A stretch of 64,000 bases of DNA from Anaeramoeba flamelloides (Eukaryota; Metamonada; Anaeramoebidae). Positions 1 through 12,569 of this stretch are shown in pieces. The stretch lies in contig JANTQA010000047.1 of the NCBI GenBank assembly GCA_027625915.1, forward strand, positions 3,782,001-3,846,000, in the 5' to 3' direction. Under the pieces are notes generated by a model. That model made no database searches. It worked only from the letters and a program-made list of their open reading frames with translations, and was not told where the DNA came from. Numbering within the stretch: the first letter of the stretch is position 1; every line of letters starts with the position of its first letter. The position numbers were made by a program, and so were the translations under genes.

Positions 1-192
1 TTTTTTTTTTTTTTGATAATTCTTGATAAAATATTTTTTAAAAATTATACTGAATTTTTAATGAATATTAATGTTTTATTGATTGTTTTAAAATTTCAAC
101 TTTTAATTTTTTTTATTTTTATGAAATTATTTTTTTTTTGTTCTGGTTCTGGTTATTTCTATTTGCACTTTTATATACTTCGTACTTGTTAC

Positions 193-260
193 TTGTATTT
201 TTCTTGTAACTGTTCAAGATCTGTTTTATTTTTAATATTATTTTGTTTTATTTTCTTCAT
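193..260 (-). CDS. Possible first exon of a minus-strand gene running off the window
   Basis: On the minus strand an ATG (260-258) opens 22 codons beginning MKKIKQNNIKNKTDLEQL and ending at a usable GTAACA donor (192-191). The reading is Lys/Glu/Gln-rich like the exons of the firm genes. If real, the rest of the gene lies to the left of position 1. No downstream exon could be confirmed in the remaining 190 bases and the product is not recognised. Open frames of this length arise by chance in DNA this AT-rich, so this is only a candidate. Confidence 0.2.
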
Positions 261-2322
261 TTTTTGTATACCAATTTAATTCTTATTTTTTATTTTGATT
301 TTTTTAATTCTTTGATTATTTAAACAAACAGATAATAGATCTTAGATAGCTAAAATAAAAGCCAAAAAAATATTATAAATTCTTTTATTTTTTTATTTTT
401 AAAAATTCTTTCTTTTTTAAAACAGTCAAAATAATTGGAATTTATTTTAAAAAGTATTATTTTTAAAGAATCATAGTGGAAAAGCAGTGAATTAGGGAAA
501 AAAGTTCAACGCGGTTTTTAATTCTGAAAATTACTGAAAATGCTTAGTAAGATCAATTAAAAAAAGAATAAATAAATAAATATAGACAAAATGAAGTATT
601 CAACACAATAAAAGTTTTTTTAATACGATCTTTTGGTATGGGGTTTTTCTTTGATTGACCAATTATTATAGATTTGTTCAAACAATTGACTATTTTTGCG
701 ATCTCGAAAACCACATCCAACAAATTCGATAATAAACAAGATTTAAATTGTGTTTGTTGGATTAATTGAAAATAATATAATGTATTATTCTTTGAAGTTA
801 ATTGGTTTCTTCTTTTCATTGATTTTACTTTTCTTTTTCAGTAATGTTCCCAATTAAAAACCCAGTTGAATTTTTCCCCTATTTGACTTTTTTTCCTCAA
901 AGGTAAACTTAAATATCAAATAAAATAATCAAGAACACTTTTAAAATAAGAAAAAAAATCAATTTGACCAATTTAGAAATTGGACCAAATTTGAAAATTA
1001 ATAATATACCCAAAACAATTTAAAACCTACAATAGTTTTAAAAATATAATAATTAATAAATCAACTAAATGAAAAAGAAAGTTTTTTTTAAAATATACTA
1101 ATCTAATAAAAAAATGAACTCAAATCAGTTATATTGTTTTCCCTATAAATAAAAAAGGTTATAAATTTATGATTTCGTTAAAAATAAATATTAAATTATT
1201 CAGTTTTTATCGGTGTATATAACGTCAAAGAATGAACAATATTCTTTCTGAAAAAAATATTCATTATGAAATGATAACAAGAAAAATTTTAATGTGACTA
1301 TATTTTAAAAATTGTACCTCACCTGAAATAATAAATTGAAAAAAAATATATCTTCTTGAGTATTCAATAACAACTAATTATTAAACCTGATTTGTAATTC
1401 ACTTTTAAATCATTCTAAATATATATTAACCCGATATTTTAAAAATTAAAAAAAAATAAAACCAAAAACTAAAAAAAAGCCAGTCATAATTTTTGAAATG
1501 AGCATTACAGAATTTTTTATTACTGGAATTTCACTGAAAAAAAGTTAAAAACATGATTTTTTGCTAATAATTTAATTCCTTTTAAAAGATATTACATAGT
1601 CGAAATTTTCTTAGTGATTATTTGTCTTTTCAAAGATCTTTTTTTTTTTCTACAAGATCTATTTTTTACACAAAATAAAAAAAGGATTAAAAAAAAACAG
1701 AAAAAGAAAAAGAAAAAAAAAGACAAAAAAAAACAAAAAAAAACTTTGTTTTCTAATAAAAAAACAAAAAAAATGAAAAAAAAAATTTTTTTCAAAAAAA
1801 AGAAACAGAGAAAAAAAAAGTAAAAAAAAGAAAAGAAAAAGAAAATTTGAAAAAGAAAAATTAAAATTTACTTAATTATACAAAATGATTCTGATCTACA
1901 AAATTGAAAAATTTCTTTTGATACTTAGAATGGAAAATTTATTTTAATAATAATATGGAAAATAACCACACCCACAAAACCACTTCCAATAACATTATAA
2001 AGCGAGTTAAAATTTTTGAAAAATAGTTTATATTGATTTCGAAAATTAAAAGTTTGATTTCTTAAAAAGTTCAATTTGATTTTTTTCCAACATTTCACCT
2101 GTATTTATTTTAATAAAGATCAGTATCAAGTATCTTTAAATTTCAATTTGAAGACTATTTTTTTTCGAAAAAAATATTCCATCTTTTTATAAATTTCGTC
2201 AAGATAAAATTAAAAGAACATTAAAAATAAAAATAAAAATAATAAATAAATAAATGGATTGCTAAAATTAAATAAATATTTAAATAAAATATATTTAATT
2301 TTTTATTTTATTTTTCTTAATA
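261..2322. other. Intergenic, with one decayed MITE
   Basis: About 2 kb of AT-rich DNA between the left edge and the 3' end of the Rab24 gene. It holds the decayed TTA-1 element at 488-897 and a strongly purine-rich plus strand at 1680-1860. Open frames here are translations of homopolymer runs. No other gene is supported. Confidence 0.6.
488..897. mobile_element. MITE TTA-1, decayed copy
   Basis: This block aligns along its length with the better-preserved copy at 52721-53136: shared AATAAATAAATA run, ATGAAGTATT, and the GTTCCCAATTAAAAA end. Its two ends are still roughly inverted (GGGAAAAAAGTTCAAC at the left, GTTGAATTTTTCCCC at the right) but carry many mismatches. The 88-residue minus-strand open frame here is a by-product of the element, not a gene. 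The outer limits are approximate. Confidence 0.65.
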
Positions 2323-5300
2323 TTAACAACAACCACCATTTGAATTTTTTGAATTATTTTCATTTATTTCGCCTAAATTTAATGTATCCATATCATTCTT
2401 TAATTTTTTATTATTATTTTTATTTGAAAGATTTTCTAAATCTGAATCTGAATTTGTTTCTGATTCAAGAAAATCTTCAATTACAGTTAAAAATAATTTT
2501 TGAATATTCAGATTTAATTTTGCACTTGTTTCAATATATTTTACTTGAATTGAATCAGCATATTTCTCTATTTCTTCGATAGACACCTTTCTGTTTTCAG
2601 GATTTTTAGCTAAATCAACTTTAGTTATTGTTTAAATAAAAAAAATAAAATTTTTTTGAATTGATTTGTTTTGTTTGAAAAAAGACAAGGAAAAGTTTAG
2701 TTTGTGAAAAAAAAAAAAAAAAAACAATGAGAAAAAATTATTTATAAAATAACAAAAATGAAATTTCAATTTTCCAAATCAAAAATAAAATATAAAATAC
2801 CTTTAGTACCAGCTAAACAAATTAAACAATCTCGTTCATTTTCTCTGACTTCATCTACCCAATATTGAAGTTTTGAAAAAGATTTTCGATCGCAAACGTC
2901 TATTCTTAATGAAAATATTAGTTTTAATGAAAATATTAGTTTTAATGAAAATATTATATTAAATAAAAAAAGTAAAATTAATTTGCAACATTTTTAAAAA
3001 GTCTTTTTCAAGATAAAATTACACTTTTGTTTATTTATTTATTTTGAGGGAGGAGTGTGAAACACACTCCAGAAATCCTAAAGCCTAAATTTAAAAAAAG
3101 AAATTTACACACAAAAACATGAATTTTACTATTTTAATAAAGAGGTATAAATATTTGACCAACTATACATCAAATGAAATCAGTCAGTTTATTCAGTTTT
3201 AAATTAGAACATTGTAAATATGATATATTTATAAAGTGTTGTTTTTTCGAGAATAAGAATTTATTTTAGAAAGTTTTTTTTTGTTTATTTCTTTCTTTTT
3301 ATTTTTTGAGTTTACATTTTTTTTTTCTTTTTTGCAAGTTTCCTAAATCTTGTTTTCGCAAAATACCAATACCAGATACTCGATAGACAGTCTTAATCCA
3401 GTACAAGCACCGACTGTGCGTATTGTACGAAAAGGTCAATTCTACCCACTTCAATTTACTTTAGCTGTGTTCAGTTTATTTCGTTCAGTTAAGTCCGTTC
3501 AGTTAAGTGTGGTCTGTTAAGTTCTAATCATGAACAAGTTTAACAATTCTTATAATGATTTTTTATTCATTGTACCTCCACACAAACACTTAAAAAAAAA
3601 AAAAAAAGTCGAGTAAACCAAATAACTTAAAAAACGGGAATTTGGAAAAAGTAAAAAGAATAAAAAATAAAATTACACTTTTGTTCCCTTGGATTATTCT
3701 TCACAACACTAGTATGAAAAAATAAAATTTCAAATTCCAAGTTAGACAAAAATGCTACTTCAATTGACCTTTCACCTTGTTATTAAATTTTATTCACAAT
3801 ATAATCAACATTCCAATTCTTAAAAATCTTGAGGATGTTGTATTTATTGTTTTTAATAGTACAACCATTTTTAAAAGTCTCTAGTCTAGAAAAAAGGGTC
3901 TATTTTGGGGTAAAAAATTTTGATTGAATGTGACAATGAACTTTCTTTAAATTCAACTTTTGGATATTTTGCTGAAAAGATAATAACTAATAGCTTTGAA
4001 AACACTCTTATCATCTAAAAAAGATCAAATACTGAAAAAAAAAAAATAACTGATAATAAATATTGAACGTGTTTGTAGAGTATCGTAGAGTATCGTAGAG
4101 TTTCTAGGTTTTCTTTTTTTTGAGAAATTAAAGATTTTTGGAAAACCTAACGAAAAGTCTCAGTCAAGTTCCGATTTTTTACAGAATTTAAAAGAATAGA
4201 GTAAAATCAAAGATTTTACTCAATTCTCAAAAATTAAAAAAAGCCTAACGGATGTGTCCGTAGAGTGCCTAGCTTTTTTTTAATTTAAGAAAATAAATCG
4301 AAAATTTCAAAAATTTTCTTTTTATTTCTCAAATTAAAAAAAAGCTAATGGCGGTTTTCCAAAATTCAAAAGAACAAATAATTCTTTAATAGATCAAATA
4401 ATTGATCCCCTATTTGAAAGATATTCATCAGATTTGTAATGCTTTTAAAATATAATAAAATGATGCATTATGTCTGATCAAAAATTTTTAAAAAATCTTG
4501 ATGGAAAATTGGATTTTCCAACTTTAATTTGTAAAGTATCTTGAAAAATATTTTTTGATCAAAGATCTTTAATTAACCAATAGTGTTTATTATAATTGAA
4601 GTTATTAAAAAGTAAAAATTAGCAAATATTTAATTTTTTTTTGAAAATATTTTTTCGTAATCGTGAAGTGTAAATATGACAGCCTTAAAAATCAATTTTT
4701 CGAGAAAAAAACTGTATGTTTTAAGACGTTCATATTTACACTTGCGTTATATTAATGATCAAATAGTTTACATTTTTATTAAAATTCTGCTTTAAAGTTA
4801 ATTTATTCAATCAAATTTATCCGCCTTAAGGACTATCTAAAAAAGGCCATTTCTGGGGTATGGGGGGTTAAAACACCACTGTTTTAGACACTTTATCTTT
4901 TTCAATTCACCAGAAACCCAAAATTGATAATTTTTGCGAATTTTTTGCAATTTTTAGAACCCAAAAACATTTTTTGGATTTTTAAAATCGTTTGTCATTT
5001 TTTTCAGCGCAGCTAATTTTTAGCAACCTCAAAAAAATGAAAAAGAAATTGTTTTTTCCTTTTATAGCCAAATTGACGATATTCAATTCCATCGTTTCCA
5101 ACAAAAAAGTGTTTTTTTTTGTAGAAAAGCTCACATAAAAAATTTTTTACAAAAAAGATCAGAACACATAAAATTTTTTTTTACAAATAAGATCAAAAAA
5201 ATTCTAAAAATAAAAGATGAAAAAGTAAAAAAATAAAAAAAATTTTTTTCACATTTTGAGAAAAACAAACAATGAAAATGAATGACAAATAAAAAACAAA

Positions 5301-8300
5301 TCACTTCTAACTTTCCCCCTTTTCATTTTAAATTATTTTTAAAATGACAAAGAAAAATTTGCATTTCGATAAATTTAATGATCATATCCCAACCATGTTC
5401 GTTCTAATTGAAGTATTGTCTTACAATCAATTTTTACCTCTGAAAATTGAAAGTTAGAACAAACATGGTTGGGATATGGTTTTCAGTAATAGGTTTGCTA
5501 ATGAGAATCTGATCTGTCAAATTACCAATTCCTAAAAATCTGAAATTTGATAGTTCTTCTGGATACTATGAAATAAAGACAACATTTCACTCGTGTTTTA
5601 ATCCCTGTAAAGGCAATAGTGGCCTTATTTTAGATAATCCTTAAATCAGCTGTAGTATTCAAAAAGGCATTTATGATGGATTTAAGCAAAAAAGTCGGTT
5701 ATCATTTTTCCTGGTAAATTATCACGAGATAATCGTAGTGTCTATAATTAAAGTATAAAAGTTCGAACGAAAAAACTAATTATTGATTTTTTTTTGAACT
5801 TTCATCCTTTTTTTAATTTGTCTCGAAAGAAAAAAACAAATTTCATCTCAAGAATTGATTGAAGAGTTTAAAATATAAAAATACTGTACGGATGCAAGAA
5901 ATTGGTAGCAAAAAGATTTGGGAAATTTTTACAAGAAAAAGAAGAAAATAGAGAGGTGAGAAAAATTCCAATTAAAGATATTGAACGTTGAGATTATTGT
6001 TTTTAAAAAGGTGAAAAAAGAAACATAACGAAATATGTTTTTTAATTGTAGAAAATTACAGCTGTTCCAAGGCTACCGTGGATTATTTTCTATATCAGTA
6101 TCAAAATTTGATATATAAAAAAAATTCACGGTAGCCTTGGAACGGCTGTAAAAAATAACAAAAATCACAGAATTAGCAGGAAATCACAGAAATCAACAAA
6201 TGAAAATATATTGCAACAAAAAGAAAAAATCAAAGAAATCACAGAAATCACAGAAATTAATTAAAGTCAAAAATGAAAATTACAGAAATGCAAAGAATAA
6301 TCCACCACTTTATTCCAAAGCCAAACCAATAAAGAGGATTAGGATTTTCTTTTATATTGAGATCTAATAAAGTACTAGCTTTGATCTCAAAAATAGTTAA
6401 AATTTTCACATTAGATTTATTAATTTATAAATAAGGAAAATCTTGACGATAAAAGAATTTTGTAAAAACTATTATTATGATTAATATTATATTTTAACTT
6501 TAATACTTGAATTGTTTCTTCCTTTGATTGCAAACATCTTTTTCTTTCTCAGTTTCTGTGATTTCTGTGATTTCTGTGATTTCTGTGATTTTTATGATTT
6601 GCGTGACTTTTTCAGATTTTTTTTATTTTCAAAATTTTAACAATTCAAAAACCTGTTGTTTCACGTGTTTTCATATCCACTTTACTTTCTTTTATTTTTT
6701 TATCGAATATCTTTTTTGCATTAACAGTGATTATCCGGCACTAAATTTAGAAAATTATATCTTATCAATTACAAGATTTATCAAAAAGTTGTAAAATAGC
6801 TACGCTTTGGTTTATCCAACAATTTTATAAATTTTGATATTTCGGAAATAATACTCATTTCAACATGATAAGAACAGTTAAAGGAAATAATTAAAATATG
6901 ATGTATATCGATCAAAAAGTATACTTGTCCATCTATAATATTATTTATTCATTAAAAAAAAATGAGTTATTCACAAATACATTACATTTGTAATACAATT
7001 ACTTGTTAGCAAATTCAATCACTTATTCACAAATATATACTTGAATTAGCCAATAAATATAAACAAGTATTAGGGTTTGTTAACGCATATGTATTTTGCT
7101 ACAATTTCGATATTTTTTCTTTTTTCTAATTTTCAGATAGCAACACAGTAAATAATCTTAGTTTATATCTAAACCCTAAAAAATAGATTAGACAATTGTT
7201 GATCAATAAATCAATAAAGAAAAAATATAAAATATATCAAGTGATGTAGATCTGAAAAATATAGCATCATTTTTGATATTTTTTTAAATATTTTTACGAG
7301 AGAAAAATAACTAGCATAATAAACTGAAATGATTTTAATTTGGTGAAAACATAAATAAAAACATATGAATTTGGATTCGAATTAAGAGTACAAATTGAAA
7401 TTTGAATTTAACTTAATTAACCAAGTCAGGAAATCTAATTTTTTTGGTCATAAGATATTTATTAAAAATAGATTTGGATTGAAAAAAGAAATGCATTGAA
7501 TACTACAATTTTTCGGAACATAAGAAAGTATTTAATTTTTTTTTGAAAACTATCTTGAAAATATACAGATTCTAAAGGACAAAAACGTTATTTAGTTCCG
7601 AATGGTACAGGAAAAAACTTTTTAATGTCCAAGCATTTTTCGAAAAAAAAATGAAATTCTTGTCAAGATCCTAAATTTTTGTTTTTTTGTAATTGTGTTT
7701 TGGTTTATTAAATGGATGAGTCAACTCCATATCAAAAATTTATTCATTTACTAGTCTTTTTTTTGAATTCCAAATCTCACATGTTCCTAATATAAAACGA
7801 AAAAAAAGTAGCACATTATTTTTATTAACAATCAGGCTAATTCTTGACAATTGCCATAACATATTTTTAATTGTATGTTGGAAAGTATTGCTTTTGAAAA
7901 AAAAAAAATTTATTTTATTATATTAATTATTAGTCTTTCAATTTAAATATCAGCAAATAAAACCAATTGAGTCAGAAGTGATTAAATAAACTCAAATTTG
8001 ATAGAAATTTCATAAAAGTTAACAATGAAATTCAGATCTATTCAAGCAAAAAAATTTTATTCGTTTAAAGTTTTAAAAGAGTCATTTCCTTTCAAAAAAA
8101 TGAAAAAGAATTGCAAAAAAATTTTTAATCTTGAAAAATTTTTTAAAAAAAATCATTTGATAATTACTAGCATGAATCGTTGTAACAATTTAAATCATTT
8201 TTGTCAGAAAATAATCGATTTTGAATTTTGGAGATAAAATTAATAAATTCCCAAATATGTTTAAGAAAATTTTATTTGTAAAAATCAAATTTCATCATAA

Positions 8301-11300
8301 AAATAAAAACACAATTTCAGAGTTATAATTTTTAAATTGTTTGAGAATTTTAATGATTCAAACTATCCTTCTTAAAATAATACAATTATTTTTTAATATC
8401 TTGAATAAAACAATTTTTTGTTTTACCAAAAGAATTATCTCAAAAAAGAAAACAAACCTTTAAATTAATATTTATTGCAATAAATACTTGGTATTATCTA
8501 TTTATGGTGTTATATTGGTGATGTAAATGAGAGTAAAAACTTTTTATAATGTAAGAAATAAAATCAATTTAATAATTTTACTCTTTTTCAATAAAAAAAT
8601 GGAAAAAAAAAAACTGATCTTAGCAAAAAAAAATTTTCTTTTTTGGCTTTCTTGTTGGATCAGAATTTTTTGAAACTTGGCATATACAAAATTTGTAAGT
8701 AGAGAACATCACCAATAACACATGTTGAAATTTTTATCATGTTGCCGAGAAAGAATGATCCCTTAATTGCTTGATTTGAAGCAATTTAATTTAAAAAATT
8801 GAATCTTCGAAAAAAATTGGGGTTTCAGTACTCATTTTCATTAATGAGATTTACTTTTTTAGATTATTTGTTTATACGTGGATTTCAAAAATTACAAGTA
8901 TACTCTTAAAAGAAAAACATTTATAGCTTGGATATTTGGGAGTGATTAATTTTTTTTTTTTATTTTTGATTGAAGAAAATAACAAAAAAGATAAAGTTAA
9001 TTCCTCAAACCATAGAAAGAATAGTTTAATTTTCATTTAGGTTTTAAAAATTGTTATGTTTTGTTTTTGGTGGTGTGTATTTTGCTCGGTAAAGAAAAAA
9101 AGAAGTTGTTTTTTTCAGTAAAGATATTACAATGAAAACTCTTTTTTTATAAACAAGAAATTTATTTCCTTATTTATTTCAATTCCCAAGAAAAACAAAT
9201 TATATTAACTCTTTGGACTAGTCTTTAAATTATTTTAATTTTAGAAACGAAAAAATAATAAAATGTTGAAATATTTTTATTTTTTTCAATTTCTTGTTAA
9301 AAGATTCTGGAGGTTTATTGAAACAAAACAATGGGTCAAGAGTTGAACTATACTGTATTTTAATCAAACTTTAGATGTTTATTATTAAAAAAAATTTTCA
9401 AAAAAATCCATTGTTTCCGTATATTAAGACTTTATATATAATTTAACATTTTGATAAATAGTTCTGAATTATTTTAAAAATTTCTAAATCTTTCCTTTTA
9501 GCTTAAATTAGATTAAAAATACATGTAATTTTTCTGAATGGTATTGAATTAAATACTATATGTTTCTCTATAATCTTAAGAATTGAAAAAAAAATACTTG
9601 ATAAAAAAAGGGCTGTATCAGTTATCTGATATGAATTTTCTCATTTTAATAATATTCTTTAGATATATTTGTTGAAAATAAACAAAAATTCAAAAATTTT
9701 GAAATGGTGAAAACAATTAAAAGAATCACAATAATACAATTTCCTGATATTTGGAAATAATTTTGATTTTTGTAAATCTATGAAAATCTTTTTTTCATTT
9801 GTTAGTATTTTTTTGTTCTTTTTGTTTTTTCAAATTACATAATTTGTTTTGTGTGATCATGAAAATTTTTTCGAATGATTGAATATTAGGTTAATGTTGG
9901 ATTCTTTTAAAAGAACTCAAATAAAATTAGTTAATGTTATCTAGCCATTTGATCATTAAATATTTATTAATAAAATTTCAACAAATTTAACAATACATTT
10001 TTTGTTATAACCTCCAAAATTTTGGAAATATTATTTTTTTATTTTGATTGATAATTATTTATTGTTTGTTTAGGAGGCTATTGTAATTTATAAATCGATG
10101 TTAACATTTCAATTTTTTAGTATTTCAAATTTAGTATTTCTTTCCAGAGAATTTATTAGATGAGTTTTTTTTTTCTAAAATTGATTTTTGGTGTGTAAAA
10201 AATATTGAATTGGATTAAGGTTGTGTGTTAAATATTGAGTGTTAGAAAACACTTTAGCTGTTAAAGAGAGAATTTTTGAAGTGACTATATTTGTAACTTC
10301 TAATTCAAATATCATAATGAATAAACACCGTCATTGGAAGTATTTTAGAGTTAATTTAGTTTTTAATAAATCTTAAATTAAAGTATAGTTATCAAAAGAC
10401 TGAGTTGGTGAATTTTTTTTTTTTTTTAAATTATTATTCAAGTCAACAAAAATGAATTTAATTACCATAACAAATTATTGCAACATTTGCCTGTCTATAA
10501 TACATTCTTGATATTGATTCAAAACGTTCTTGACCTGCAGTATCCTTTTATAATTGTAAAATAAAAAATATAAAAATTAATTAGTTTTTTGAATAAAAAA
10601 AATCAAAAAAATTTCATTAATCGTGAATTATCTATATTTTTGAAGAGGTTTCAGCATAATCCCAAGCAATCTAAACTCAAGTGAAACAGGTATTCTAATG
10701 AATTAATTTGAATCATTTGAAATAAATTCTTAAATATATTTTTTAAATTGTTCAGATTAAACAAAGAAACTACAATTATATTTTACTCCCCTTGATAAAA
10801 GATAAAGTCAAGAAATTTAATAGATCTTCGAGATCTCAAGATATAAAGAGTTCATTTTCGCAATGTTTTGAGCCATATACCCCACATGATGGACTCTTTT
10901 TTTAGATATTCCTTAAATTCCTTAGTTTCTTTAGGTTGCTTCTTTTTTTAGAGGAATAATAAAAGATAGAAATCACCATGTATGTTATTTAACTCTTACT
11001 TCACCATTTTTTCAAACTTTATTATTCAAAAAGTGAATAAATATGTTGAATTAAGTCTTTCTTTTAAGAGTGCCTGCACTTAGTTTCAAATGTGCTCATT
11101 GGCTTTCATTTTGTTTGTTTTTTTGATGAGATTGATTTTTTATTGAAAATTTTACCCCTTCTGAAATCCAAAGATATTTGTGTCCTAAAAATAAAATATA
11201 AATTATTAATTTTACTGTTTTGTGTTAATTGAACCTTTTTTTTTATTGACTTTGCTTATTTTTAGTATGATAATTTTTTTTTACTCACACCTTAAAAATG

Positions 11301-12530
11301 ATGTGATTGTTCGCAAAGAATTTGTCAATAAAGGGTTTTTAAAAGATACCATTTGTTGCAAAATAAATTGAACAAAATTTTCATTCAGCTTTCCAAAAAA
11401 AGATTGGTAAATCATGTAACATTAAAAATTTTTAATTCGGAAAATCAGTTTTAGAATTAATTTGCCCTTTTAGAATTGGTGTCTTTCATGATTTGTTTTA
11501 TTTCTTGAGCAGTGTTTTTTGGAAGGATGAATGAAAATTTTGATCTTTTTATTTGACAATTAATAGTACTGCCGTTTTAAAAATGTGAAAACTTTTTCAG
11601 AATAAAAACTTTTTTAAAATTTTCTAATAACAATAAAGTGAAGATTTTTTGAGAATTAAATCCTTTTGAAAGTTTTATATTTTAGTAAAGTGAGAGGCCC
11701 AGCCTTTAAGTATGATGTAGAGTTTGGAGTCTGAAGGGGAGCACTTTTTTAAAAAAAAAAAAAAAGTACATCTTTGAAAACAGAAAACTTTTTAAAAAGT
11801 TAGAATCCAGCCAATCTCAGAAATAAAAAGTACTCACTTTTTTAAAATGGCTGTATCCAAACCAAAAAGGATTTTTTTGAAAAAAAAGTATGGGAAAAAT
11901 TCAGGAGGGATTGAGTGAATGTGTAATTTAACAAACCAAAAAAAGAACCATATGAGATAGTGTTATTTTAAAAAAGTATGTACTAAAAGTTTTATTAGAT
12001 GTCACCTCAACTGCTTAAAATTGCTGAATTAGTAAGTTTGAGCAACGACTTTTAAAACTTTTGAGTCCACACTTTTTTAAAACAGTTGTAAATAAGTTTA
12101 ATTTTTTTTAGATTTACAATTTTTTAAAAAAAAGCTTGATTATATCGAGTTAGTTTTTCGTGTTTTGATATACGATTTTTATTATCGGTTGGGGGTGTAC
12201 GTGAATTAAACAAATTATGATCGTTTCTTTGCAAGACTTTTTAATTGTTTTGATTTTTTTGGAAAAAATTAAATTGAGTTACGCTTGGTTTATTAACACT
12301 TTTAAAAACTGTTAATTAAATACTCTCCAAAATAGAAAAAATCAACAAACAAAAGAAAAGAAAAAAAACTTACCCAAATCCCTAGTGTCAACGTTTGATC
12401 TTTATAAGTAATTGATTTTGATCCAAAAGAAACACCAATTGTCTTGGTTGATGGTAAAAAAAGTGTATGGTTAATATTAAAATAAGGTTTGAATTTGGAT
12501 TAGAAAGCAAAAGTGAGCGTTTCCTTTGAA

Positions 12531-12569
<39 letters not shown>

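Larger units (their letters stand above)
2900..10465 (-). other. 7566-nt intron 3 of the Rab24 gene
   Basis: The donor GTAATT and the acceptor AATAG flank an intron that joins CY to D-VCD of the GTPase in frame. It is packed with repeats: a dispersed block at 3708-4380, a mini-palindrome at 4666-4743, a TTAA-1 element at 4826-5644 with a palindrome inside, a TA-D mini-element at 6059-6148, AAATCACAG nonamers at 6165-6258 and 6548-6592, and an N-1 element at 9688-10211. Between 6.6 and 9.6 kb I see only AT-rich DNA. A GC-richer patch at 3340-3540 has no long frame. A plus-strand coding-like run of about 27 codons at 7569-7651 follows a possible acceptor but is unsupported. Confidence 0.8.
10545..12373 (-). 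other. 1829-nt intron 2 of the Rab24 gene
   Basis: Donor GTAAGT (12373-12368) and acceptor AAAAG join LGIW to DTAGQE exactly. The intron holds two abutting MITEs (11349-11566 and 11569-11853) and, at about 11963-12085, another pair of TA-C-like ends. The rest is AT-rich with no gene seen. Confidence 0.85.

Noticed and set aside
13-279. 88-residue hydrophobic plus-strand frame
   Set aside because: Leu/Phe/Ile-rich reading of T-rich DNA; the opposite strand has the more plausible exon (193-260).
1614-1823. 69-residue Lys-rich open frame and its minus-strand Phe-rich counterpart
   Set aside because: Both are translations of A-rich DNA with runs of A; no conserved block and no start context.
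3340-3540. GC-richer patch with GTTCAGTTAAG repeats, considered as tRNA or exon
   Set aside because: No cloverleaf, no long frame on either strand.
6528-6794. 88-residue plus frame starting with VISVISVIS repeats
   Set aside because: It is the translation of the TTTCTGTGA nonamer array followed by AT-rich DNA.
7569-7651. Coding-like run (SKGQKRYLVPNGTGKNFLMS) on the plus strand inside Rab24 intron 3
   Set aside because: Only 27 codons, no second exon, no recognised family; too short to separate from chance.
8025-8237. 70-residue Lys/Phe-rich frame in Rab24 intron 3
   Set aside because: Low-complexity composition, no homology cue and no splice context.
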